Below are positions 8,279-16,768 of a stretch of DNA of 64,000 bases, in pieces. The DNA is from Nonomuraea gerenzanensis. GTDB lineage: Bacteria > Actinomycetota > Actinomycetes > Streptosporangiales > Streptosporangiaceae. Below the pieces are notes generated by a model. The model did not search any database. It had not been told where the DNA came from and was given only the letters and a program-made list of their open reading frames with translations. Position numbers and translations under genes: made by a program. The stretch's first letter is position 1, and each line of letters starts with the position of its first letter. The stretch covers positions 11,214,501 to 11,278,500 of the forward strand of contig NZ_CP084058.1 in NCBI RefSeq assembly GCF_020215645.1, given 5' to 3'.

Positions 8279-9577
8279 TCAGGAGGTGTGCAGGTACACC
8301 TGGCCGAACACCTCCGAGAGCTTCTGCAGGTCCGTGGCCGGGTCCACCTCGGGGTTGGCCGGGTCGTAGATGGTGGCCAGGCGCGGCTTGATCGTGTCGA
8401 GCTTCTTGAGCTGCTCCCACGTGGCGTTGGCGGCCCACTTCTCGCCGTACATCCGGTTGATCTGGCCCTGCTCGTTCTGCCAGCGGGACCACAGCGTGAC
8501 GGTCTCGGCGGCGTCGCTGCGCAGCGGCGCGGCGATGCGCTCGGCGATCGCCTTGGTGATCTGCTCCTCGGTGAGGGCGGAGCTGCCGGCGGCGGTGAAG
8601 GAGGCGTCCTCGGTGGCGATCTGCGCGTAGGCGTCCCAGGCGCGGCCCTGGACCTGGGCCCACTGATTGCGCTGGGCGGCGGTGGCGTCGATCTTCCAGG
8701 TGGCGTACGCGGTGGCCAGGTGGCCGCTGTCGAGGGCGAGCTGGTCGAGGTAACCCTTGCTCAGCCAGGCGCCGATGCGCTCGGGGTCGAGCAGCGGGTA
8801 CTTCTTGGTCATCTCAGCGGTGCAGGTCTGGTCCGTGCCGCAGCCGAACACCGGCACCACCGTGTGCGCGGCGAGCTTCTTGCCGGGCAGCAGGGTGCGC
8901 AGCGCGGTCGCCGTCTCGGAGACGAACTTGTCCAGCTCGTCCGCCGTGGTGAAGGTCTGGTTGTAGCCGAGCTGCGAGGTGAACCTGACCCCCACGACGC
9001 CGGGCTGCGTGGCGACCAGCGCGGCGATCCTCTTGGCGGCCTCGGTCAGCTTGCCGGCCTTGTAGTCGTCGGCCAGCTCGGTCTCGATCCAGACCCGCAT
9101 GGTGGTCTGGGTCTGCGCCATGGCCTGCGTGGCCTGGCCTGCCGGGGTCTCCTGGGCGGCGGTCTTCTCGGCCTCGGTGATCGTGTTCGGGTCGACGTAG
9201 CACTGCTCGCCGTTCTGGCACTCCGGCGTGCCGCCGTCCTCGGCGCCCGGCACGTCGGGCCCGTCGACGTCGTGCAGCTGACCGTCACCCTCGGAGTCGG
9301 TCGGGCAGGAGTTGCCCTCCTCGCTGCAGTCGATCATGATCGGAGGGATCGGCGCGGCGTCCTCCATGTTCTGGCCGTCGTTGCCGAGCCAGAACATCGC
9401 CGTCTCCAGGGCCTCTTCCGGCGTGTTCAGCCAGGTGCAGACCACGTACGACGGGGTGCCGGCGGGCAGGTCGCTGTTGCAGTTCCTGTCGCCGTCCTCG
9501 GAATAGGCCGGAACCCCGATGCCGAGCAGCGAAAGGGTGAGACCGATGATGAAGACCTGCCGTAGCCGCCGTCTCAT
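8279..9577 (-). CDS. Unknown secreted protein with Cys-rich acidic N-terminal region
   Basis: I do not recognise this 432-residue protein. A signal peptide (about 1-25, FIIGLTLSLLGIGVPAYS) leads into an acidic, Cys-containing stretch (about 30-125), then a mixed alpha/beta region. The segment GVVGVRFTSQLGYNQTFT and the following TVVPVFGCGTDQTC resemble strands of a TIM-barrel-type exoprotein, but no catalytic signature is evident. The C-terminal third is helical and rich in Trp. The ATG at 9577 is chosen because the signal peptide begins there; an in-frame start 22 codons upstream would put polar residues before it. It faces the sugar locus tail to tail and is separated by 52 nt from the glycosyltransferase upstream, so it could be a last member of that operon. 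Confidence 0.7.
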   Translation of the reverse strand: MRRRLRQVFIIGLTLSLLGIGVPAYSEDGDRNCNSDLPAGTPSYVVCTWLNTPEEALETAMFWLGNDGQNMEDAAPIPPIMIDCSEEGNSCPTDSEGDGQLHDVDGPDVPGAEDGGTPECQNGEQCYVDPNTITEAEKTAAQETPAGQATQAMAQTQTTMRVWIETELADDYKAGKLTEAAKRIAALVATQPGVVGVRFTSQLGYNQTFTTADELDKFVSETATALRTLLPGKKLAAHTVVPVFGCGTDQTCTAEMTKKYPLLDPERIGAWLSKGYLDQLALDSGHLATAYATWKIDATAAQRNQWAQVQGRAWDAYAQIATEDASFTAAGSSALTEEQITKAIAERIAAPLRSDAAETVTLWSRWQNEQGQINRMYGEKWAANATWEQLKKLDTIKPRLATIYDPANPEVDPATDLQKLSEVFGQVYLHTS

Positions 9578-9629
9578 GGCACCTAACTTCCAGGGGGTGA
9601 TCGTGGGCATATGAACAATATCCGGACGA

Positions 9630-10925
9630 TCAAGGACGATCAATGAGATCTACGGCGTTCTTCACGCCATGCTCAACATGTAGTAGCCGTCCCAGTCGTG
9701 CGGCGTTTTCCCGATATTCACGTGCGGCGATCAATCGCGCCGCCAATTCCCGCCTGGTCAGCCTGCTCACAGGCAACGGCCGGGGCCCTGCTCCCAACGC
9801 CACCACCCGGCGGGCCCAGAACGGCTGATCGGCGAAGAACGGGCACACCACATTCGGCACCCCCGCCGCCAGCGCCGCCCCGGTGGTCCCCGCCCCTCCG
9901 TGGTGCACCACGGCCGACATCCTCGGGAACAGCCGTTCGTGCGCCACCTCCCCCACCACCCGCACGTCGTCGTCCTCCGCCACCGGCAGCCCCTGCACGA
10001 CCCCCCGCAGCCGCGCCAGCCGCAACGCGCCCACCACCGCGGCCGCCACCCGCTCCGGCTCGTCCGGCACCATGCTGCCGAACCCCACGAACACCGGCGC
10101 CGGTCCGGCCTCCAGGAAATCCTCGATCCCGCCTCCCGGCTCCCCGTTCGGCAGCCGCCAGTATCCGGTCAGGTGCACGTGCCCCGGCCAGTCCGCCGGC
10201 CGGGACACCACGTGCGGGCTGACCCCGCACAACACCGGCACCCGCGCCCGCCGATCCGCCGCGAACGGGCTCCCCCGCAACGGCCCCAGCCCCAGCACCT
10301 CGGCCCGCAGCCGGTTGACCATCCTCCCGAGCGCCAGCCAGCCGAGCCGCTCCACCAGGGCGTAGCTGGCTCTGTTGCCCAGGGAACCAAGGGTCGTCAG
10401 CGGGACCAGGGGGTTGGGGAACTCCCGGGTGGGCTCGCTGGGCTGGAAGTGCAGGATGCGGTACGGGGTGCCGTACCGGTCGTGCAGGTGCCTGCCGAAG
10501 GCGCCGAGGGCGGGGGCGAGCACCAGGTCGGCGCCCGCACAGGCGGCGTCCACCTCCTTGACCAGGGTGGTGGCCAGCGGCTCCACCACGGTTCTGAAGC
10601 CACGCACGAAACCCAGCGGGCCGCTCCGCAACCACCGGCGCCCCTCCTCGCTCTCCACGATCGCCACGGGGTCCACGCCGATCGGCGCGAACGCCACACC
10701 GGGCGCTGCCTGCGCGGCGTTCCGGTCTTCAGGCATCGCCCGCGCCGTGTTGCGGTGGCTGGGTGCTGCCTGCGCGGCGGTCCGATCACCGCGCCCGGCC
10801 AGCCAGGCGTACCGGCCGGCCGCGACGAGCGTGGCCATGTGACCGCGGGCCGCGAGCTCGTGGGCCAGCGCCGCACACGGCTGCACGTCCCCGCGCGACC
10901 CGAACCCCAGCACCACCACCCTCAC
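9630..10925 (-). CDS. GT1-family glycosyltransferase (sterol/lipid glucosyltransferase-like)
   Basis: A 431-residue GT-B fold glycosyltransferase of the UDP-glucosyltransferase/ErpA type. The N-terminal Rossmann start is VVVLGFGSRGDVQP. The nucleotide-sugar site in the C-terminal half is HHGGAGTTGAALAAGVPNVV followed by PFFADQPFWARRV, as in glycopeptide, sterol and mycobacterial glycopeptidolipid glycosyltransferases. An extra Ala/Arg/Gln-rich insert (about 50-85) comes from a 60-bp duplication at 10701-10784 and looks like an unstructured loop. The GTG at 10925 overlaps the stop of the upstream MFS gene (GTGA). Position in the acyl-AMP ligase/MMPL/MFS operon suggests it glycosylates the exported lipid. 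No acceptor can be named from the sequence. Confidence 0.88.
   Translation of the reverse strand: MRVVVLGFGSRGDVQPCAALAHELAARGHMATLVAAGRYAWLAGRGDRTAAQAAPSHRNTARAMPEDRNAAQAAPGVAFAPIGVDPVAIVESEEGRRWLRSGPLGFVRGFRTVVEPLATTLVKEVDAACAGADLVLAPALGAFGRHLHDRYGTPYRILHFQPSEPTREFPNPLVPLTTLGSLGNRASYALVERLGWLALGRMVNRLRAEVLGLGPLRGSPFAADRRARVPVLCGVSPHVVSRPADWPGHVHLTGYWRLPNGEPGGGIEDFLEAGPAPVFVGFGSMVPDEPERVAAAVVGALRLARLRGVVQGLPVAEDDDVRVVGEVAHERLFPRMSAVVHHGGAGTTGAALAAGVPNVVCPFFADQPFWARRVVALGAGPRPLPVSRLTRRELAARLIAAREYRENAARLGRLLHVEHGVKNAVDLIDRP
10701..10784. repeat. 60-bp in-frame duplication in the glycosyltransferase gene
   Basis: The 24-nt blocks at 10701-10724 and 10761-10784 differ at only two positions and lie exactly 60 nt apart, which adds 20 residues to the N-terminal lobe of the glycosyltransferase without breaking the frame. 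Confidence 0.7.
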
Positions 10926-12382
10926 GGCAGACTCACCAGACTGATCAACGCCCCGACCAGCACCAACCCAGCCGCCACCAACAGCCCCACCGCATACCCG
11001 GCAGCAAAGGCCCCGGCAGCATGCACGATCACCCCAACAGCAGCGATCCCAAAAAGTCCCGAAATTTCACGACTCACCGAGAAGATCCCACCCGCCACCC
11101 CAGCCCTCGCCTCCGGCACCGCCCCCAGCACCGCCGACCCGAGCGGCATGGTCAACGCCGACCCCACCCCGATGGCACACACGGCAGGCAGCAACCGCCC
11201 CCACCCGTCTCCAGCCTCCAGCGTCGCGGCCAACGCCATCCCACCGGCCACCAGCACGAGCCCGGCCGCCACCGTACGCCCGGCCCCCAGCCACCGCTCC
11301 ACCACCGGCACAACCGGCGTGACGACCACCACCAGCAACGCCAACGGCACGAACGCCACCCCGGAGGCCGTCGGCGTGAACCCGAGCACCTCTTGCAGGA
11401 AGATCGCCGTATAGAAGAACACCCCGTTCACCCCGAGCCCCCAGAGCACCTGCGCCGCCACCCCGCCCGCGAAGCTCCGCACCCTGAACAACCCCGGCTC
11501 CACCATCGGCTCCCTGGCCCGCCGCTCCGCCACCACGAACGCCGCACCACCACCCGCGCACACCAGCACCGCCACCACGACGGCCGGAGACGTCCACCCG
11601 TGCGCGCCTCCATGGATCAACGCGAACGTGCCGGCCGCCAGGAACACCACCGACGCCACCACCCCGGGCACGTCCAGCTCCCGCCACCCCGGGCGCCGGG
11701 CCGCAGCAGCAGCCCGATGGGCCGGCCCGCTCGCAGGAGCAGCTCGGCGAGCGGAATCGCCCGCACCATAAGCCGGGCGAGCGGAATCGCCCGCACCATC
11801 AGGCACACCCACGGCGACCAGGCCCATGACCAGGGCGCCCAGCGGCACGTTGGCCAGGAACACCCAGCTCCAGTGCGCGTGCTGGCTGACATAACCGCCC
11901 GCCACCGGCCCGAGCGCCAGCGCCGCCGCGCCGGAGGCCATCCACACGGCCACCCCCGTGGACCGCTGCCGTTCCTCCCGCCCGGCCAGCGCAGCCAGCG
12001 TCGCGGGCAGGATCAGCGCCGCCCCAGCTCCCTGCGCCAGCCGGGCCGCGACCAGCACCTCGATCGAGCCGGCCAGGCCCGCGCCGAGCGACGCCGCCGT
12101 GAACGCGGCCAGGCCCGCCAGCAGGACCCGGCGGTGGCCGTGGACGTCGGCCAGGCGGCCGCCGGCGAGCATGAGGCCCGAGAAGGTGAGGATGTAGCCC
12201 GTCGCCACCCACTCCAGGGCGGCCAGGCTCGCGCCGAGGTCGCGCTGGATGGTGGGGATGGCGACGGTGACGATCGTGTTGTCCAGCGTGGTCATGAAAC
12301 CGGCCAGGCCCGTGACGAGGAACAGCGGCCAGGCCCTGGCTGATCGCCGCTGCCGCCCTCTTCGGGTGACGGTCAGGCTCAC
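10922..12382 (-). CDS. MFS drug/lipid exporter, DHA2-like
   Basis: A 486-residue major facilitator of the DHA2 (14-helix) type. The first helix and motif are FLVTGLAGFMTTLDNTIVTV; motif A is GGRLADVHGHRRV; motif C-like Gly/Pro patches follow. A central cytoplasmic loop (about 195-235) carries a 10-residue duplication (GAGDSAR twice) and an Ala/Arg-rich tract. The GTG at 12382 overlaps the MMPL stop (GTGA) and has AGGTGG a few bases upstream, so it is preferred to in-frame starts inside the MMPL gene. It overlaps the glycosyltransferase downstream in the same way. In this operon it is likely to move a lipid, its precursor or a toxic by-product rather than act as a general drug pump. Confidence 0.88.
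   Translation of the reverse strand: MSLTVTRRGRQRRSARAWPLFLVTGLAGFMTTLDNTIVTVAIPTIQRDLGASLAALEWVATGYILTFSGLMLAGGRLADVHGHRRVLLAGLAAFTAASLGAGLAGSIEVLVAARLAQGAGAALILPATLAALAGREERQRSTGVAVWMASGAAALALGPVAGGYVSQHAHWSWVFLANVPLGALVMGLVAVGVPDGAGDSARPAYGAGDSARRAAPASGPAHRAAAAARRPGWRELDVPGVVASVVFLAAGTFALIHGGAHGWTSPAVVVAVLVCAGGGAAFVVAERRAREPMVEPGLFRVRSFAGGVAAQVLWGLGVNGVFFYTAIFLQEVLGFTPTASGVAFVPLALLVVVVTPVVPVVERWLGAGRTVAAGLVLVAGGMALAATLEAGDGWGRLLPAVCAIGVGSALTMPLGSAVLGAVPEARAGVAGGIFSVSREISGLFGIAAVGVIVHAAGAFAAGYAVGLLVAAGLVLVGALISLVSLP
11747..11799. repeat. 30-bp in-frame tandem duplication in the MFS gene
   Basis: A 23-nt block (11747-11769) recurs identically at 11777-11799, giving two copies of a 10-residue unit in the central cytoplasmic loop of the transporter. 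Confidence 0.75.
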
Positions 12383-14904
12383 TCGTCCACCTCCGCCCAC
12401 GTCCATCCGCCGCCCGGGAGCGGTCGCACCACGCGCGTACGCCGCTCCGTCACCCGCACCCACGCCGGCCGCCGCTCAGGCTGGGCGCTCCGGGGCCGGG
12501 CGTCCTGGGGCCGGGCGTTCCCAGGCTCGCGGGCGGTGGATCGCGTGATCGGAGCGGGGAGCGGCACAGGGTCGGTGTCCGCCCCGAAGATGGCCGGCCG
12601 CCCGTTCACGGTCACCCCCGGTGATGCGGCCTCCGGCAAGGGCACAGTCGCAGACGCCGCCACTGACGCGGAGCCGGGCGCGGAGGCCAGGGCGCGTGCA
12701 GGTGCGGGAACCGGAGTCGGGACCGGGGCTTCGCGAAGCTCGATGCGCCGATGAAATGCCCGCCACGACCGCGGCAACCACCAATTCACCCCACCCATCA
12801 ACCGCATGGAAGCAGGCACCAACAAAGCCCGCACCAACGTCGCATCCACCACGATCGCCACAAACATCCCCACCCCCAACAACTTCACGATCGTGATCCC
12901 AGCCGTGGAAAACGCCCCGATCACCACCAGCAGCAACAAGGCCGCACTACTGATCACCCCGCCTGTCTGCTGCAACCCCACAGCCACAGCAGCCGCGTTG
13001 TCCCCCGTCCGCAACCACTCCGCCCGCACCCGCGACAACAGGAACAACTCGTAATCCATCGACAACCCGAACACCACAGCCAGAATGAGCACGGTCACGG
13101 TCGCCTCGATGGCGCCGGTGGGGGTGAAGTTCAGGAGAGCGGCCAGGTGCCCGTCCTGGAAGGCCCACACGATCACCCCGAACGAGGCCCCGATGGACAA
13201 CACATTCATCAACAACGCCTTGATCGGCAGCACCACAGACCCGAACGCGGCGAACAACAACACCGCCGTGGCCGAGCACACCACCAGCGCCATCCACGGC
13301 AACGTGGCGACCAGGCTGTCCTGGAGATCCAGTTGGGCCGCCGTGGGCCCGCCGACCACCACCCGCCGCACGTTCGGCTCGGGCGAAAGGCCCCGGATGG
13401 CCCGGACGAGCGCCCGGGCCTCGTCGGACATCGGGTCGGCCGCGTACCGCACGGCCAGCCGCACCGCCCCGCGGGCCTGCGAGAACCCCGCGACCTCGAC
13501 CTCCGTGACGGCGGGCAGCCGTTCCAGGCGCCGCACCAGGGGCCGGACGTCCACGGGGCTGACACCGGTGACGGCGCTGATCGGGGTGTGTCCCCGGCCG
13601 AGCGGTCCCGGGAGCGGCGCCGGTTCGGTGAAGGAGCGTTCGACCAGGACGTGCACGTCGATGGCGGCCATGGCGTTGCGGGCGAAGTCGCGGTCGAGGG
13701 TCTCGGCGACGCGGCGGCCCTCGGAGGTGGCGGGCAGCACGCGGTGGTCCACGTTCCCGAACTTGACGTGCAGGAACGGCACCGCCAGCGCCACCAGCAC
13801 GACGGTCACCGCCACCAGGTACAGCACGGGCCGCCGCATCACGCTGGAGGCGACGGCGTGCCACAGCCCACCCTGCCCGCGCGGCCCGAAGTCGGGGGTG
13901 ATCCGCAGCGCGTTCACCCGCGGCCCGAGCACGCCGAGGACGGCGGGCAGCACGATCAGCGCGGCCGCCACGGCGACCAGCACCACGGCGGCGGCGCCGA
14001 GCCCGATCGAGCGCAGGAACATCTGCGGGAACAGCAGCAGCCCGAGCAACGCCGTGGCCACGGTCAGCCCGGAGAAGGCGACGGTGCGCCCGGCCGTGGC
14101 CATGGTGCGCACGACGGCCTGCTCGTTCGTGGCGCCGCGGGCGATCTCCTCCCTGAACGCCTTGAGCACGAAGAGCGAGTAGTCGATGGCCAGGCCGAGC
14201 CCGAGCATGGTGACGACGTTCAGCGAGAAGACGGACACCTCGGTGACGGAGGTGAGCAGCCGCAGCAGCACCAGCGCGCCGAGTACCGCGAGCAGCCCCA
14301 CGACCAGCGGCAGCCCGGCGGCCACGAGGCTGCCGAAGACCACGACGAGCAGCACGAGCAGCACCGGCATGGAGATGACCTCGGCGCGGGTGAGGTCGGC
14401 GGCGGTCTGGTCGTTGAGCTCGTCGAGGAGGGGGACGGAGCCACCGATCGACACGTGCAGGTTCTCGACGCTCCTGAGCCGGTCGGCGATGGCGGCGTAG
14501 GCGCGCTGCTCGTCGCCCTTGAGGGTGACGATCGCGTACGTGGCGTGCCCGTCCTCGGAGACCATCTTCTTCGACCGGGTCGTCCAGTACGTGGCCATCG
14601 CCCGCACGTGCCGGCCCGGCAGCGCCCGCAGCGAGTCGTGCACGGCCGCCTTGTAACGGGCGTCGCGCACCTTGACGGTGGGGTGCCGGTAGAGCACGAC
14701 CACGTCGGGGGCGTGGCCGCCGTACCATTCGTCGTTCCAGCGGGCGGCGGTGGTGGAGTCGGCGCGCGGGTCCTCGAAGCCGCCGTCGGCCATCCGGCCG
14801 AACAGCTCCAGGCCGAGCGGCGCGACGAGGACCGCCGCCGCCAGGGTCAGCGCCAGCAGCGTCCACCGGCCGCGGTAGACCAGCCGGCCCGCCCACTCAA
14901 ACAA
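12379..14904 (-). CDS. MMPL-family RND lipid exporter
   Basis: An 841-residue RND-superfamily protein of the MMPL type: one membrane helix at about 15-33, a periplasmic domain (about 40-180), five helices, a second periplasmic domain (about 385-530), five more helices ending near 730, then a Pro/Ala-rich cytoplasmic tail of about 110 residues. The family signature is seen in LGLGLAIDYSLFVL and its counterpart VFGLSMDYELFLLSR, which carry the Asp-Tyr pairs used for proton coupling. The start is a TTG at 14904 with GGAGGG 5 nt upstream, overlapping the acyl-AMP ligase by 8 nt. MMPL proteins export acylated cell-envelope lipids or lipopeptides, and coupling to an acyl-AMP ligase fits that. The long tail is unusual and may bind cytoplasmic partners. 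Confidence 0.92.
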   Translation of the reverse strand: MFEWAGRLVYRGRWTLLALTLAAAVLVAPLGLELFGRMADGGFEDPRADSTTAARWNDEWYGGHAPDVVVLYRHPTVKVRDARYKAAVHDSLRALPGRHVRAMATYWTTRSKKMVSEDGHATYAIVTLKGDEQRAYAAIADRLRSVENLHVSIGGSVPLLDELNDQTAADLTRAEVISMPVLLVLLVVVFGSLVAAGLPLVVGLLAVLGALVLLRLLTSVTEVSVFSLNVVTMLGLGLAIDYSLFVLKAFREEIARGATNEQAVVRTMATAGRTVAFSGLTVATALLGLLLFPQMFLRSIGLGAAAVVLVAVAAALIVLPAVLGVLGPRVNALRITPDFGPRGQGGLWHAVASSVMRRPVLYLVAVTVVLVALAVPFLHVKFGNVDHRVLPATSEGRRVAETLDRDFARNAMAAIDVHVLVERSFTEPAPLPGPLGRGHTPISAVTGVSPVDVRPLVRRLERLPAVTEVEVAGFSQARGAVRLAVRYAADPMSDEARALVRAIRGLSPEPNVRRVVVGGPTAAQLDLQDSLVATLPWMALVVCSATAVLLFAAFGSVVLPIKALLMNVLSIGASFGVIVWAFQDGHLAALLNFTPTGAIEATVTVLILAVVFGLSMDYELFLLSRVRAEWLRTGDNAAAVAVGLQQTGGVISSAALLLLVVIGAFSTAGITIVKLLGVGMFVAIVVDATLVRALLVPASMRLMGGVNWWLPRSWRAFHRRIELREAPVPTPVPAPARALASAPGSASVAASATVPLPEAASPGVTVNGRPAIFGADTDPVPLPAPITRSTAREPGNARPQDARPRSAQPERRPAWVRVTERRTRVVRPLPGGGWTWAEVDE

Positions 14905-16582
14905 ACAGTCCCTCCAGGTACGCCTGGAGGCACGCCCGCCGGGCGATCTTGCCGCTGGACGTCCTCGGCACGGTTCCGGCGCCGGTCAGCACGAAGTCGT
15001 GCACCGATAATTCGTGATATTTCCGGACGGCGGCCCGCACCGCCCGCCCGACCTCCGCCACGTCGGCGCCCTCCCCGCCCCGCGCCCGCTCTGCCACCAC
15101 GACGAGCAGCTCCCCCGCCCCGCCGGTGGCCCCGGGGTCGCCCGGGACGCCGAAGGCCGCCACGCGGTCCCGCCGCACCGCCGGGTGCGCCTCCTGCACG
15201 GTGGCCTCGATGTCCTGCGGGTAGTGGTTGCGCCCGTCCACGATGACCAGGTCCTTGATCCGCCCGGTGACGTACAGCCGCCCGTCGTGCAGCACGCCCA
15301 GGTCCCCGGTGCGCAACCAGGTGCCCTCCTCCCCCTCCAGCACCGCCCCGAACACCTCCGCGCTGCGGGCGGCGTCCCGCCAGTAGGCGCGTGCCACGTT
15401 CGGCCCCCGCACCCAGATCTCGCCCACCTCGCCATCGGGCAGCGCCCGGCCGCCGGACACGACGCGCACCCGCTGACCGTACGGACGGCCGCAGGACACG
15501 AGGCGAGAGCCAAGAGCGGCCGGCACCGCGCGCCCGTCGCGCAGCGCGTCGCGGTCGAACGTGGTCACCACCGGCCGCTCGTCCCGCCCGGTGGCGGCGA
15601 CGAAGACGGTGGCCTCGGCCAGCCCGTACGCGGGCGTGTGCGCCTCGGGCCGCAGCCCGCACCCGGCGAAGGCCGCGTCGAACGCCTCGATCGCCCCCGG
15701 CCGCACCGGCTCCGCGCCGTTCAGCATGACCCGCACCCCGGACAGGTCCAGCCCGGCTTTCTCCCCGGGGGTGACGCGGGCGGACGTGTACTCGTAGGCG
15801 AAGTTGGGCCCGGCCGTGAACACGTCGGTGAACTCCGACAGCAGCCGCAGCCACCGCACCGGCCGCATCACGAACGCCACCGGATCCATGAAGGCCGCCA
15901 GGTTCCCGCCCATCATCGGCATCGCCACGGTGGCGACCAGCCCCATGTCGTGGAAGAGCGGCAGCCACAGCGCCGCCACCGAGGTCCTGGGCCTGGCCCT
16001 GAACAGCTCCCAGAGCTGGGTGGCGTTGGCGGTGAGGTTGCCGTGGGTGATCTCGACCCCGGCGGGCGCGCGGGTGGAGCCGGAGGTGTACTGCAGGTAG
16101 GCGAGGTCGCCGGGGCCGGTCGGCTCGGGCTCCCACTCGTCGGCGAGCAGGTCGGAGACGGTGTCCACGGCGAGCACGTGCTTGGGGGCCTGGGCGGTGG
16201 CCAGGAACTCGGTGACGCCGGGCAGCGCGGCGGTCGTGGTCAGCACGATCATGGGGTCGGCGTCGGCGTACGCCCCGGCCAGCCGCTCGCCGTGCCCCGG
16301 CAGCCCCGGCGCGAACAGCGGCACCGCGACGAGCCGCGCGTACATGGCGCCGATCATGGCCACGACGTAGTCCAGCCCCTGCGGCACGAGCACCGCGACG
16401 CGGTCGCCAGGACCGGCCAGCTCGCGCAGCCGCACGGCCAGCGCCCTGGCCCTGAGGTCGGCGCGGGCCCAGGTGAGCGTGTGCCGCGCGCCGCCCGCGA
16501 GGTGGTCCACGAACGTGTACGCGGGCGCCTCCGGGAGCTCCCGGGCCCACCGGGCCACCTGTGCGATCAGCGTCTCGCGCAT
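14897..16582 (-). CDS. Fatty acyl-AMP ligase (FAAL)
   Basis: A 561-residue adenylate-forming enzyme that activates a fatty acid as acyl-AMP. The nucleotide loop is YLQYTSGSTRAPAGV at about 162-176, the hinge region is TGDLGVLHDGRLYVTGRIKD, and the catalytic C-terminal Lys lies in SSGKIARR. The stretch GPNFAYEY and the overall pattern match FAAL enzymes, which pass the acyl group to a carrier protein instead of coenzyme A. No carrier protein, polyketide synthase or NRPS lies next to it, which is unusual. The ATG at 16582 has AGGGGA just upstream and is preferred to a GTG five codons earlier. It is the first gene of the overlapping operon with MMPL, MFS and glycosyltransferase. Confidence 0.9.
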   Translation of the reverse strand: MRETLIAQVARWARELPEAPAYTFVDHLAGGARHTLTWARADLRARALAVRLRELAGPGDRVAVLVPQGLDYVVAMIGAMYARLVAVPLFAPGLPGHGERLAGAYADADPMIVLTTTAALPGVTEFLATAQAPKHVLAVDTVSDLLADEWEPEPTGPGDLAYLQYTSGSTRAPAGVEITHGNLTANATQLWELFRARPRTSVAALWLPLFHDMGLVATVAMPMMGGNLAAFMDPVAFVMRPVRWLRLLSEFTDVFTAGPNFAYEYTSARVTPGEKAGLDLSGVRVMLNGAEPVRPGAIEAFDAAFAGCGLRPEAHTPAYGLAEATVFVAATGRDERPVVTTFDRDALRDGRAVPAALGSRLVSCGRPYGQRVRVVSGGRALPDGEVGEIWVRGPNVARAYWRDAARSAEVFGAVLEGEEGTWLRTGDLGVLHDGRLYVTGRIKDLVIVDGRNHYPQDIEATVQEAHPAVRRDRVAAFGVPGDPGATGGAGELLVVVAERARGGEGADVAEVGRAVRAAVRKYHELSVHDFVLTGAGTVPRTSSGKIARRACLQAYLEGLFV

Positions 16583-16768
16583 GCCTGGTCCCCTCACCGT
16601 GAGCAGGACCTAGCAAATTACGGGAGAAGCAGGCGCGATTCTTGCCCGGCACCGGCACAATCCGCGACGGATCTTGTTGCCGAAGTGACAAGGAATAAGC
16701 AGACGACACAGCACCTTCGCTGCGGCAGAATGGCAGGGTTTGGCTGTTTTTCAGGGGGTTTGCGGAAA

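Noticed and set aside
15014..16768. Plus-strand open frame running into the start of the MFS gene as if one 1003-residue protein
   Set aside because: The first 585 residues lie antisense to the acyl-AMP ligase and are low complexity. The MFS protein starts at 16769 with its own ribosome binding site.
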